Shown in pieces: positions 34,142 to 41,414 of a stretch of 64,000 nt of DNA. Below the pieces are notes generated by a model. The model made no database searches. It was not told the DNA's origin and worked only from the letters and a program-made list of their open reading frames with translations. The DNA lies in the NCBI RefSeq assembly GCF_030519475.1, contig NZ_JAUMKD010000009.1:204478-268477 (forward strand), in the 5' to 3' direction. The position numbers and the translations under genes were made by a program. The DNA comes from Micromonospora sp. C28SCA-DRY-2. Its GTDB lineage: Bacteria > Actinomycetota > Actinomycetes > Mycobacteriales > Micromonosporaceae. Position 1 is the stretch's first letter. Each line of letters begins with the position of its first letter.

Positions 34142-34188
34142 GTACAACTTGTACTATCGTACAAGTTGTACGTTAGTACAAATTGTTG
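34142..34188 (+). promoter_or_regulatory. Three tandem palindromic operators of the MFS/TetR locus
   Basis: GTACAACTTGTAC (34142-34154), GTACAAGTTGTAC (34159-34171) and the imperfect GTACAAATTGTTG (34176-34188) are repeated every 17 bp with 4-bp gaps. They end ten bases before the transporter start. Each full copy is a palindrome around one central base. The spacing and position suggest cooperative binding by the TetR protein encoded at 35782. Confidence 0.75.
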
Positions 34189-34198
34189 AGGGGGCGTC

Positions 34199-35785
34199 AT
34201 GGCGGAAGCCGACAGTGTCGTGGCGGCAGCAGTCCGGCGGGCTGGTAGGCGCGAGTGGGCGGGCCTGGCGCTGTTGGCGCTGCCGACGGTGCTGCTGGGC
34301 CTGGATGTGACAGTGCTGTATCTGGTGCTGCCGAGCATGGCCACCGCGCTCGAACCCTCGGCGACCCAGACGCTGTGGATCATGGACGCCTACGGATTCT
34401 TCATCGCGGGGTTCCTCATCACCATGGGAACCGTGGGCGACCGGATCGGCAGGCGCCGCCTACTGGTCATCGGCATGACGGCGTTCGCGGCCGTCTCGGC
34501 GTTCGCGGCCTTCGCCCCCAACGCCGAGCTGCTGATCCTCGCCCGGGCGCTGCTGGGGGTGGCCGGGGCCACGCTGATGCCCTCGACACTGTCCCTGATC
34601 TCGAACATGTTCGCCGATGTGCGCCAGCGCGCGGTCGCGATCGGGGTGTGGGCCACGATGTTCGCTCTGGGCATGGCCGCCGGACCCGTCGTCGGTGGCG
34701 CACTGGTCGACACGTTCTGGTGGGGTGCGGCCTTCCTGCTCGCCGTCCCCATCGCCGCCCTGGTCCTGGCCGGGGCACGGATCCTGCTGCCCGAGTACGC
34801 CGATCCGCAGGCCGGCCGACTCGACCTGACCAGCGTGGCGCTGTCGCTGGCCGCGATCCTGCCGGTGATCTACGCGATCAAACACTCCGCCGTCGACGGT
34901 CCCGACCTCAGCGCGGTGCTCCTCGCCGTCGTCGGGACGGTCGCCGGGGTGGTCTTCGTGCGCCGGCAACGTGGCCTCGCCTCGCCGCTGTTGGACGTCA
35001 CGCTGTTCGCGAGCCGGGCGTTCTCCGCGGCCCTGGCGGTGCTGCTGATCGGACTGGTCGGGGTGGGCGGGACCATGTACCTGGTCACCCAGTACCTCCA
35101 GCTCGTCGAAGGTCTGACGCCGTTCGCGGCGGGCCTGTGGATGGGGCCACCCGCCCTGGCGATGTTCGCCGCGGCGATCGGCGCGCCGCTCATCGCCAGG
35201 CGAGTGCGGCCCGGCCTCGTCATGGCGGTCATGCTCGGGCTCTCCGTGGCGGGCTACGCGCTGCTCGCTGTCGTGGGCACCGGGGATGCCGGGATGGTGG
35301 TGGCCGGGTTCGCGTTCGTCTACCTCGGCCTCGGCGCGATCGCCGCGTTGGGCACCGACATGGTCGTCGGCGCCGCGCCCGCGTCGAAGTCCGGCTCGGC
35401 CGCCGCGATGTCGGAGACCGTTCAAGAACTAGGCATCGCCGTCGGCGTCGCTGTCCTCGGCAGCCTGACCACCGCCCTCTACACCTCCCGGATGGACCCG
35501 CCGGCGGACGTTCCGCCAGCGGTCGCGGGTCGTCTCGCCGAGAGTCTCGCCGGGGCACTGTCCGTCGCCGACCAGGTGCCAGCCGAGGTCGTGCAGGCCG
35601 CGCGAGAGGTGTTCAGCAGCGGGGTGAACACCTCCGCCGCCGTGGCCGGTGTCGCCATCATCGCGGCGGCCCTGCTCTGCCTCACCGCGCTGCGGAACGT
35701 CCAGCCGCTCGGCGAGGAACAGCAAGCTGGAACGGAGCAGCGGGAGGTGGCCGACTACCCTGACACCTGTAGGAGGGGAGCATGA
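34199..35785 (+). CDS. MFS multidrug exporter, DHA2 (14-TM) family
   Basis: 528 residues with about 14 membrane segments. Motifs are LDVTVLYLVLPSMATAL near 33, QTLWIMDAYGFFIAGFLIT, the loop GDRIGRRRLL near 80 and motif C-like GPVVGGALVD. It resembles SmvA/QacA-type exporters of cationic compounds and antibiotics. GAGGGGG lies just upstream of ATG 34199. The stop overlaps the TetR start as ATGA, so exporter and repressor are co-translated. Confidence 0.93.
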   Translation: MAEADSVVAAAVRRAGRREWAGLALLALPTVLLGLDVTVLYLVLPSMATALEPSATQTLWIMDAYGFFIAGFLITMGTVGDRIGRRRLLVIGMTAFAAVSAFAAFAPNAELLILARALLGVAGATLMPSTLSLISNMFADVRQRAVAIGVWATMFALGMAAGPVVGGALVDTFWWGAAFLLAVPIAALVLAGARILLPEYADPQAGRLDLTSVALSLAAILPVIYAIKHSAVDGPDLSAVLLAVVGTVAGVVFVRRQRGLASPLLDVTLFASRAFSAALAVLLIGLVGVGGTMYLVTQYLQLVEGLTPFAAGLWMGPPALAMFAAAIGAPLIARRVRPGLVMAVMLGLSVAGYALLAVVGTGDAGMVVAGFAFVYLGLGAIAALGTDMVVGAAPASKSGSAAAMSETVQELGIAVGVAVLGSLTTALYTSRMDPPADVPPAVAGRLAESLAGALSVADQVPAEVVQAAREVFSSGVNTSAAVAGVAIIAAALLCLTALRNVQPLGEEQQAGTEQREVADYPDTCRRGA

Positions 35786-36369
35786 GCGACGAGAGCGACT
35801 CCGTCGATGGGCGCAAGGCCCGAGGCAACAAGCGCCGCGCTGAGATCATCGATGCGACCCTCGCCATCGTCACCCGTGACGGTGCCGCCGGCGTCACCCA
35901 TCGCACCGTTGCCAAGCAGGCCGGCGTCGCCACCAGTCTGAGCACCTACTACTTCGCCACGCTTGACGACCTGCTCGTCGCGGCGCTGTCCAGCGTCGCC
36001 GATGTCTACACCGCGCGTATCCGCCAGATCATCGACGGCACCGGTGACAAGCTCCGTGGCCTGGCCGAGCTGATTGCCGAATCCGCTGGCCCCGGCCGGG
36101 AACGCGCCCTGGCCGAACGCGAACTGTCCACGCTGGCCGCGCGGAGGCCGGCGCTGGCGCCCATAGCCCGTCGCTGGCGCGAGAACGTCGCCGAACTTGC
36201 CGCGACGCTCACCGACGACCCCGAAGCGATCGCCGCACTCGTTGCCGCCTCCGATGGCCTGTGCACCGCCATCCTGATCGACAACGCTCCCTCCGATCCC
36301 GACTACGTACACCGAATCCTGGCCCGGGCCCTTGACGCGCACGCCGGCAGAACAGGGCCCCGGCGCTGA
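35782..36369 (+). CDS. TetR-family transcriptional regulator
   Basis: 195 residues. The N-terminal helix-turn-helix spans about 20-65 (IIDATLAIVTRDGAAGVTHR, VAKQAGVATSLSTYYFATLD). The ligand domain (about 75-190) is all helical. It is co-translated with the exporter, so it most likely represses that operon through the three palindromes at 34142-34188 and is released by an exported compound. That target is inference from context. Confidence 0.93.
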   Translation: MSDESDSVDGRKARGNKRRAEIIDATLAIVTRDGAAGVTHRTVAKQAGVATSLSTYYFATLDDLLVAALSSVADVYTARIRQIIDGTGDKLRGLAELIAESAGPGRERALAERELSTLAARRPALAPIARRWRENVAELAATLTDDPEAIAALVAASDGLCTAILIDNAPSDPDYVHRILARALDAHAGRTGPRR

Positions 36370-36492
36370 ACCGACGCCGACGCTTCCGTTCAGCGGTCGC
36401 GTTCGCCCGATCTTTTCGGGTTGGGGCTCGCGGCGCCGTTGACCGTGACCCGCAACGCGTAGCCGCTGATCTCGGCGGTGTCGAAGAGGTGA

Positions 36493-36681
36493 CTAGCCCC
36501 GGGTGAGGTGGGCGACGAACGTGCGCCAGGCTGCGGGCGAGAAGGTCAGGGTGCCGCCGTCGCGGTCCTTCGTGTCGCGGACCAGGACGACGCCGGGCAG
36601 ATTGTCCGCCACCTCCACGCAATCGCCGCCGTTGTTGCCGCTCTTCGTGCTCTTGCGCCACTGCGCACCGGTCAGGTCCAT
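36493..36681 (-). CDS. DUF397 protein
   Basis: 62 residues, MDLTGAQWRKSTKSGNNGGD, then CVEVADNLPG and FSPAAWRTFVAHL, the full DUF397 pattern. The start at 36681 overlaps the end of the XRE gene by ten bases. In streptomycetes DUF397 proteins pair with WhiJ-type XRE regulators and modulate development or antibiotic production; some pairs behave like toxin-antitoxin modules. Confidence 0.92.
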   Translation of the reverse strand: MDLTGAQWRKSTKSGNNGGDCVEVADNLPGVVLVRDTKDRDGGTLTFSPAAWRTFVAHLTRG

Positions 36682-37439
36682 GATCGAGCCGCTTCCCTGA
36701 GCATCTCCAGGGACCGCCCTCGGGGCAGGGCTTCTCCCCGGATGCGTTCCCACCGTCGATCCAGGCTAGCAACGTCCGAAGGCTGCTCAATTATCTGAGC
36801 TTGTGCCTGGCTGTCGACGTGCGCGACCCGTCCACCGTCGCTCAGCTCCGCGATCGTGAACGGCCCACCGAGCCCCGGATACATCCCCACCTCCGCAGGC
36901 ACGAGGTGCACCTGGACCGACGGAAGTTCGGCGCACTCGGCTAGATGCGCGCACTGCTCACGCATCAGCTCACAGTCACCGTAAGCAGGTCGGCGGATGA
37001 CGGCCTCGTCTATGACCGCAACCAGGAGAGGCGGGCGCTGGCGATGCAGGATCGCCTGCCGTCCCAGTCGCGCGTCGACGAGTTCGTTCACCTCGTCGAC
37101 GGTCAGTGCCTCTCCCGCCAGAGTGGCCCGCGCGTACGCCTCGGTTTGGAGAAGACCGGGCACCCATGCGAGCTGATACGCCCGCAGGGCGACTGCCTCG
37201 CGTTCAATGTCGACCCAGGCTCGCAGCCAGGTCGGCTCACGTCGCTTGAGGACGTCCGGCCACAGGTCCCCTACGTCCCGCCCGAGAATTGCCGCGACCC
37301 GGGAACGGTGCCGAGGCTGGGGCACGCGTCCTGGGTTGACCCATCGCTGCGCGGTCTTGGGGTCGACACCGATCTGACCAGCGAGAGATTCCGTTGTCTC
37401 GCCGGCCTCGGCCATCGCCGCTATCAGTCCGTGGTTCAT
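36672..37439 (-). CDS. XRE-family regulator with DUF5753-type domain (WhiJ-like)
   Basis: 255 residues from ATG 37439; GGAGG is five bases upstream. The N-terminal helix-turn-helix (LAGQIGVDPKTAQRWVNPGR) is unusual because the recognition segment reads KTAQRW. About 95-240 is the ligand-like DUF5753 region (AWVPGLLQTEAYARATL, ELPSVQVHLVPAEVGMYPG, FTIAEL). It overlaps the DUF397 gene and diverges from three tiny genes by 185 bp. Regulation of either side is plausible. Confidence 0.9.
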   Translation of the reverse strand: MNHGLIAAMAEAGETTESLAGQIGVDPKTAQRWVNPGRVPQPRHRSRVAAILGRDVGDLWPDVLKRREPTWLRAWVDIEREAVALRAYQLAWVPGLLQTEAYARATLAGEALTVDEVNELVDARLGRQAILHRQRPPLLVAVIDEAVIRRPAYGDCELMREQCAHLAECAELPSVQVHLVPAEVGMYPGLGGPFTIAELSDGGRVAHVDSQAQAQIIEQPSDVASLDRRWERIRGEALPRGRSLEMLREAARSWT

Positions 37440-37567
37440 GCGGCCTCCGATGAGGACGTCCCGAACATCGACTGACCATACCTGAACGCTGTGTACCGGT
37501 CCCATCACGGAGGGGCAGGGTGCGGTCAGGTGCCGGCCGCGATGACCCGAACTCGGCGGCCGGGCTA

Positions 37568-37602
37568 GTGGGGCCGCCTCGGCGAAGGCGGGGCGGCCCC
37601 AC
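37568..37602 (+). promoter_or_regulatory. Leader hairpin in front of the tiny-gene operon
   Basis: Bases 37568-37581 pair with 37589-37602 (14 pairs with one G-U). The hairpin ends nine bases before the strong ribosome binding site GAGGAGG (37611-37617). It has no T-run. It may be a terminator for upstream transcription or a 5' mRNA stabiliser. Confidence 0.5.
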
Positions 37603-37624
37603 CAGATCACGAGGAGGCAAGCCC

Positions 37625-37807
37625 GTGCGATTCAGGTTCTGGCGCCGTGAGCCCGTCCCCACGCCGCCCCCGTCTGTCGGCCCGTCGACCCGCAACGAGC
37701 GATCGACCTGGGCGCAGCCGACCGCCGTCTTCCCGACCGCCGGTCCCGGCCGCCCGGGCAACCTGACCCCCGCCCAGCGGTGGCGCGGAAACGGAGGCCG
37801 GTGGTGA
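37625..37807 (+). CDS. Small basic/Pro-rich protein, first of an overlapping trio
   Basis: 60 residues from GTG 37625: MRFRFWRREPVPTPPP onward, ending NGGRW. GAGGAGG lies seven bases upstream, the best Shine-Dalgarno of the area, which decides this start over a longer frame from 37520. It overlaps the next gene by GTGA. No known domain is visible. The basic N-terminus and the QRWRGNGGRW tail are the only notable features. Confidence 0.7.
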   Translation: MRFRFWRREPVPTPPPSVGPSTRNERSTWAQPTAVFPTAGPGRPGNLTPAQRWRGNGGRW

Positions 37808-38037
37808 GCCTGACCGTCGGCAGCACGATCCGGGTGCCCGAGGACTCCTACCGCTTCGGCACCGGGCCGCTCACGCTGCACGTCACCGAGATCTTCAGTC
37901 GCGGACCGTTCGAGGGGCACGTCTGGGCGGAGGTGCGCGGCCACGACGTACGCGAGGACGGGTCGCTCGCCGTCCGTGCGCGCTTCGCCTTCGTCCGGGT
38001 CGACCGGGTGCGCGTCGTACACGTGGTGAGCCTGTGA
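37804..38037 (+). CDS. Small beta-rich protein of unknown function, second of the trio
   Basis: 77 residues from GTG 37804 (VSLTVGSTIRVPEDSYRFG). The sequence alternates strand-like segments (LTLHVTEIFSRG, HVWAEVRGHDV, ARFAFVRVDRVRVVHVV) and could be a small barrel. It overlaps its neighbours by four bases on both sides, so the three genes are translationally coupled. No family is recognised. Confidence 0.75.
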   Translation: MSLTVGSTIRVPEDSYRFGTGPLTLHVTEIFSRGPFEGHVWAEVRGHDVREDGSLAVRARFAFVRVDRVRVVHVVSL

Positions 38038-38285
38038 GCCGCCGGTTCCGGGACCACCTGCCCACCCGGCCGACCTGGCGCTGCCAGGCGTGCGGGATCG
38101 CCTGGCCGTGTTCGGCGGCCAAGCTGCGGCTGCTCGCCGAGTACCGGACGGACCGGGCGGCCCTGCTGGTCTACCTGGCCACGCTCCAGGCCGAGGCGGC
38201 CCTGGAGCTCACCGGACTGGACCAGGCCACGCCACCGGTCGTGCTGGCCGAGCGCTTCACCAACTGGGCGCGCCCACGCGGATGA
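38034..38285 (+). CDS. Small CxxC-containing protein, third of the trio
   Basis: 83 residues from GTG 38034. The N-terminal half has RPTWRCQACGIAWPCSAAKL, a C-x2-C-x6-C arrangement that could bind zinc or a cluster. The rest is helical (LLAEYRTDRAALLVYLATLQ). I recall similar short actinomycete proteins carrying doubtful automated names such as flavin reductase; nothing here supports a flavin enzyme. Confidence 0.75.
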   Translation: MSRRFRDHLPTRPTWRCQACGIAWPCSAAKLRLLAEYRTDRAALLVYLATLQAEAALELTGLDQATPPVVLAERFTNWARPRG

Positions 38286-38679
38286 CCGTTGTCAGTCCGG
38301 GACGCGCCGACGCGAGCGGGGCCGGCACGCCGGGCGAGGTGACTGCCGCGCTCCGGCCCCCTGCTGACAGCCGCCCCGGCCGGCCGGGTGCCGCCGCGCA
38401 CCGGTCACAGCGGCCCGCGTATCCGGTCACCACCGGCCCGCGTACGTCGCGGTACCTCGACCGGGTGAGTCGCCCGTCGTGCCGCCTCCCGGCCGGTGCC
38501 GGCGCCGGGAGAATCGGCGGGTCCAGGGCCAGGGTGGACGCGGCCCCGACAGGTGAGGAGATCGGGTTGAGCTCATCCGCCAGCCGGTGTCCCGTCGCCG
38601 AGCAGCCTCCCGGCCGGCTGCCGGCGGCGCTGACCGGATTCCTCGCGGTGCCCCGCGTCGAGCGGGCCGGCGGTTGACG
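38286..38679. other. 394-bp gap before the DipZ-like gene
   Basis: No credible gene. A weak inverted repeat, GGGGCCGG (38318-38325) with CCGGCCCC (38353-38360), could end the trio operon. Confidence 0.4.
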
Positions 38680-39561
38680 ATGCCGATCCCCGCGTTCCAG
38701 GTCCAGCGGTGGGTGAACTCGCCACCACTGACTCCCGAGGCGCTGCGCGGCCGGGTGGTGCTGATCGACGTCTGGGAGTACACCTGCGTCAACTGGATCC
38801 GCACCTCCCCGTACGTCCGGGCCTGGCACCGCGACTACGGGCCGGTCGGCCTGACCGTCATCGGCCTGCACGCCCCGGAGTTCGAGTTCGGCCGGCACGC
38901 CGAGAACATCGACCAGGGCATCCGCGACCACGGCCTGACCCACCCGGTCGCGCTGGACAACGACTTCCGGGTCTGGGCGGGCCTGGGCAACATCGCCTGG
39001 CCGGCGCGGTACCTCTTCGACGCGGACGGGAATCTCGCCGACCGGTGGATCGGGGAGGGTGACTACGACCGCACCGAGGCGGAGATCCGGCGGCTGCTCG
39101 CCGCCACGGTGCCGGAGCGCGACCTGCCGCCGGTCACCCCGGAGGTGGCGGCCTTCGCCGCGACCACCCCGCCGACGTACGCCAATCTCACCGAGGAGAC
39201 GTACGTCGGCACCGACCGGCGGGTCCCGGGCAGCTTCACGCTGACCGGCGACTGGCGGGACAGCGGCGAGTACGTCGAACTCGCCGGCGGCACCGGCGAA
39301 CTCGGGCTGCCCTTCAACGCCGGCGAGGTGAACCTGGTCGTCGACCCCGGACCCGGCCGGCCGGTCCCGGTCCGCGTACTGCTCGACGGGGAGCCGATCG
39401 GCACCGAACGCGGCGCCGACGTCGGCCCGGACGCGGTGGCCCACATCGACCGGGCGGCCATGATCCGCCTCGTCGCCGGGGCGCCCCGCGACGACCACCT
39501 GTTGACCCTGGTCACCGACCGACCCGGCTTCCGCGCGTACGCCTTCACCTTCGGCCCCTGA
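38680..39561 (+). CDS. DipZ C-terminal-like thioredoxin-fold protein with CxxW active site
   Basis: 293 residues from ATG 38680. Residues 1 to about 155 are a TlpA/DipZ-type thioredoxin domain (VVLIDVWEYTCVNWIRTSPY, GVHAPEFEF-like GLHAPEFEF, WPARYLFDADG, GEGDYDRTE). About 165-293 match the beta domain that follows thioredoxin in mycobacterial DipZ (TEETYVGTDR, FRAYAFTFG). The usual CxxC is CVNW here, so the resolving cysteine is missing. There is no signal peptide and no CcdA-like membrane domain, so the protein is probably cytoplasmic and not a normal dithiol oxidoreductase. Confidence 0.85.
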   Translation: MPIPAFQVQRWVNSPPLTPEALRGRVVLIDVWEYTCVNWIRTSPYVRAWHRDYGPVGLTVIGLHAPEFEFGRHAENIDQGIRDHGLTHPVALDNDFRVWAGLGNIAWPARYLFDADGNLADRWIGEGDYDRTEAEIRRLLAATVPERDLPPVTPEVAAFAATTPPTYANLTEETYVGTDRRVPGSFTLTGDWRDSGEYVELAGGTGELGLPFNAGEVNLVVDPGPGRPVPVRVLLDGEPIGTERGADVGPDAVAHIDRAAMIRLVAGAPRDDHLLTLVTDRPGFRAYAFTFGP

Positions 39562-39588
39562 GCGGGGACCGGGCCGGGACCGGTGCCG

Positions 39589-39753
39589 TTACCGGCTGCG
39601 CCGGGCGGTCCGCACGCCGAACACGACAGCGCCGACGACGAGCGCGACGCCAAGGAGCTGGAGGCCGGGCGAGTCGTCGGCCTCCCCGTACACGACACCG
39701 GCGACGCCGAGCGCGACGCCGAGCAGGGCGACGAGGGCGAGGACGTACTTCAC
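39589..39753 (-). CDS. Small two-helix membrane protein (54 residues)
   Basis: GTG 39753 follows GGAGGGAGAACCC, a good ribosome binding site. The peptide is two hydrophobic helices (MKYVLALVALLGVALGVAGV and LQLLGVALVVGAVVFGVRTA) joined by YGEADDSPG and ending in RRSR. It is too short for most gene callers. The topology suggests a helical hairpin with both ends cytoplasmic. Function is unknown. Its neighbours on the same strand are the XRE/DUF2975 pair. Confidence 0.7.
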   Translation of the reverse strand: MKYVLALVALLGVALGVAGVVYGEADDSPGLQLLGVALVVGAVVFGVRTARRSR

Positions 39754-39843
39754 GGGTTCTCCCTCCGGCGGCGAACCCGCCGCCGATCTCGCCGGTGCGC
39801 GGGCGCCGTGGTCGATGTGGTCAGTGCGGTGCCCGGTGGTCGC

Positions 39844-40050
39844 TCATTCGTCGACCCACTCGAGCAGGTCGCCGGGCTGGCAGTCGAGCACCCGGCACAT
39901 GGCTTCCAGGGTGCTGAACCGGACGGCCTTGGCGCGGCCGTTCTTCAGCACCGCGACGTTCGCCGGGGTGAGCCCGACCCGCTCGGCGAACTCGCCGACG
40001 CTCATCTTGCGCTTGGCCAGCTCCACGTCGATGCGGACGACGATGGGCAT
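39844..40050 (-). CDS. Small XRE/Cro-type regulator (YozG-like)
   Basis: 68 residues: MPIVVRIDVELAKRKMSVGE, then FAERVGLTPANVAVLKNGRA and STLEAMCRVLDCQPGDLLEW. This is the single-domain HTH typically encoded after a DUF2975 membrane protein. TGATG overlap with the upstream gene shows co-translation. It probably regulates the pair's own promoter. Confidence 0.92.
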   Translation of the reverse strand: MPIVVRIDVELAKRKMSVGEFAERVGLTPANVAVLKNGRAKAVRFSTLEAMCRVLDCQPGDLLEWVDE

Positions 40051-40529
40051 CAGATCACCGCTTCCATGTCGGTGCGCAGCGTGGTGGCCTGGCGCAGCAG
40101 CGCCCGCATGACCACCATCAACAGCCCCAGCACCGCGACGCCGGTCACCATCAGGAACAGCAGCAGCGGCAGCCCGGGGTCGTCCGCGTTGAAGCCGACG
40201 TAGAGGAAGACACCGACGAGCACCACCCAGGCGGCGGCGACGGCCCACACGATCGCGTCCACCCAGACCAGCGAGGCCGGACTGAAGATGCGGTCGTTCT
40301 TGACCATGGTGAGCAGTTGCCAGGTGGCCACGATCACCACCTGGGCGCAGAGCACCCAGAACACCGCGAGGGCGGTCAGCGGCCACCGCAGGTACGCCTG
40401 GTCCGGCGACTCCTCGGCCATGTGCGCGAACTGCCCGGGCAGCGAGAAGGTCTGCAAGACGACCAGGATCCCGAACAACAACACGAGGAAGACCCGGAGA
40501 GGGGCTACCGCCCGATGCTCTGTGATCAT
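40050..40529 (-). CDS. DUF2975 membrane protein
   Basis: 159 residues with four membrane helices: VFLVLLFGILVVLQTFSLPG, LTALAVFWVLCAQVVIVATW, VWAVAAAWVVLVGVFLYVGF and LLLFLMVTGVAVLGLLMVVM. The order DUF2975 then short XRE regulator is a recurrent bacterial module of unknown role, possibly sensing membrane stress. The -35/-10 pair directly upstream would start the mRNA at the ATG itself. Confidence 0.88.
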   Translation of the reverse strand: MITEHRAVAPLRVFLVLLFGILVVLQTFSLPGQFAHMAEESPDQAYLRWPLTALAVFWVLCAQVVIVATWQLLTMVKNDRIFSPASLVWVDAIVWAVAAAWVVLVGVFLYVGFNADDPGLPLLLFLMVTGVAVLGLLMVVMRALLRQATTLRTDMEAVI

Positions 40530-40535
40530 GCATCG

Positions 40536-40564
40536 ACTATCACTCGTTACCTATCGATTGTCAA
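40536..40564 (-). promoter_or_regulatory. Sigma70-type promoter of DUF2975-XRE, leaderless
   Basis: On the minus strand TTGACA (40564-40559), a 17-bp spacer and GATAGT (40541-40536) are followed by six bases and the ATG at 40529. The start site should coincide with the start codon. CCTAT/ATAGG arms overlap the -35 region and may be the operator. Confidence 0.7.
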
Positions 40565-40685
40565 TAGGTTTCGGGGTTCCCGGTGGAGACGCTGACGCGG
40601 TACGCCCGGCTCGTCCCCCGGGGGTGTCGATCGTCCGGGTGAACCTGGACAATGATCAGGTGCCCGCTCTACCCGTCGGCCCGTC

Positions 40686-41399
40686 ATGAGTATCGGGCTG
40701 CTGCTCGCGCTCGTCGGGCTGGCGCTGGTCGACAGCACCAGCATCGGCACCCTCTTCATCCCGGTGTGGCTGCTGCTCACCCCCGGCCGGGTCGACGCCC
40801 GGCGGATCCTGCTCTACCTCGGCACGATCGCCGGCTTCTACCTCGCGGTCGGCCTGCTGCTGGTCTGGGGCGGTAGCCGGCTGGCCGACGCGCTCGGCGG
40901 CGCGCTGGACAACCGGCCGGTGCTCTGGGGCCAACTCGTCCTCGGGGTCGGGCTGTTCGCGCTCAGCTTCCGCTACGACGGCAAGCGCAAGCGGCCGGGC
41001 GGCGGTGCGGTGCTGCGCTGGCGGGACCGGGCCACCTCCGGTGACTCCTCCGCGCGCTGGCTGGTCGGGCTGGCCCTGCTCGCCGCGCTGGCCGAGGTGG
41101 CGACGATGCTGCCGTACCTGGGCGCGCTGGGCCTGCTGACCACCTCCGGGCTGGACGCCGCGGCCGTGGTGGCGCTGCTCGCCGGCTACTGCCTGGTGAT
41201 GGTGCTGCCGGCGACGCTGTTGCTGGCCGCCCGGGTGGCCTGGCCGGCCGCGATCGAGCCGGTGCTGGCCCGGCTGAACGCGTGGATCGTCCGGTCCGCG
41301 GGCAGCGCGATGGGCTGGATCCTCGGCATCGCCGGGTTCCTGCTGGCCCGCGACGCCGCCGTCCGGCTGGAGCTGTTCGGCCGCTTCGTCGACCTCTGA
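40686..41399 (+). CDS. GAP/Sap-family polytopic membrane protein
   Basis: 237 residues with six hydrophobic segments: LLLALVGLALVDSTSIGTLF at the start, GTIAGFYLAVGLLLVWGG, a charged loop (YDGKRKRPGGG) near 100, and LAEVATMLPYLGALGLLTTS near 140. This matches the family that includes mycobacterial Sap (sulfolipid-1-addressing protein), proposed transporters of peptidoglycolipid or glycolipid. The cargo here is unknown. Confidence 0.8.
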   Translation: MSIGLLLALVGLALVDSTSIGTLFIPVWLLLTPGRVDARRILLYLGTIAGFYLAVGLLLVWGGSRLADALGGALDNRPVLWGQLVLGVGLFALSFRYDGKRKRPGGGAVLRWRDRATSGDSSARWLVGLALLAALAEVATMLPYLGALGLLTTSGLDAAAVVALLAGYCLVMVLPATLLLAARVAWPAAIEPVLARLNAWIVRSAGSAMGWILGIAGFLLARDAAVRLELFGRFVDL

Positions 41400-41414
41400 C
41401 CGGCGCGGCCGCCC

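Noticed and set aside
34142..34188. CRISPR-like array
   Set aside because: Three 13-bp palindromes with 4-bp gaps are too short and too close for repeats and spacers; operators fit.
34255..35763. 502-residue alternative frame within the MFS gene
   Set aside because: It is an Arg/Gly/His-rich shifted frame of a clear 14-helix transporter.
38257..39498. 413-residue minus-strand frame
   Set aside because: Antisense to the DipZ-like gene and without recognisable domains.
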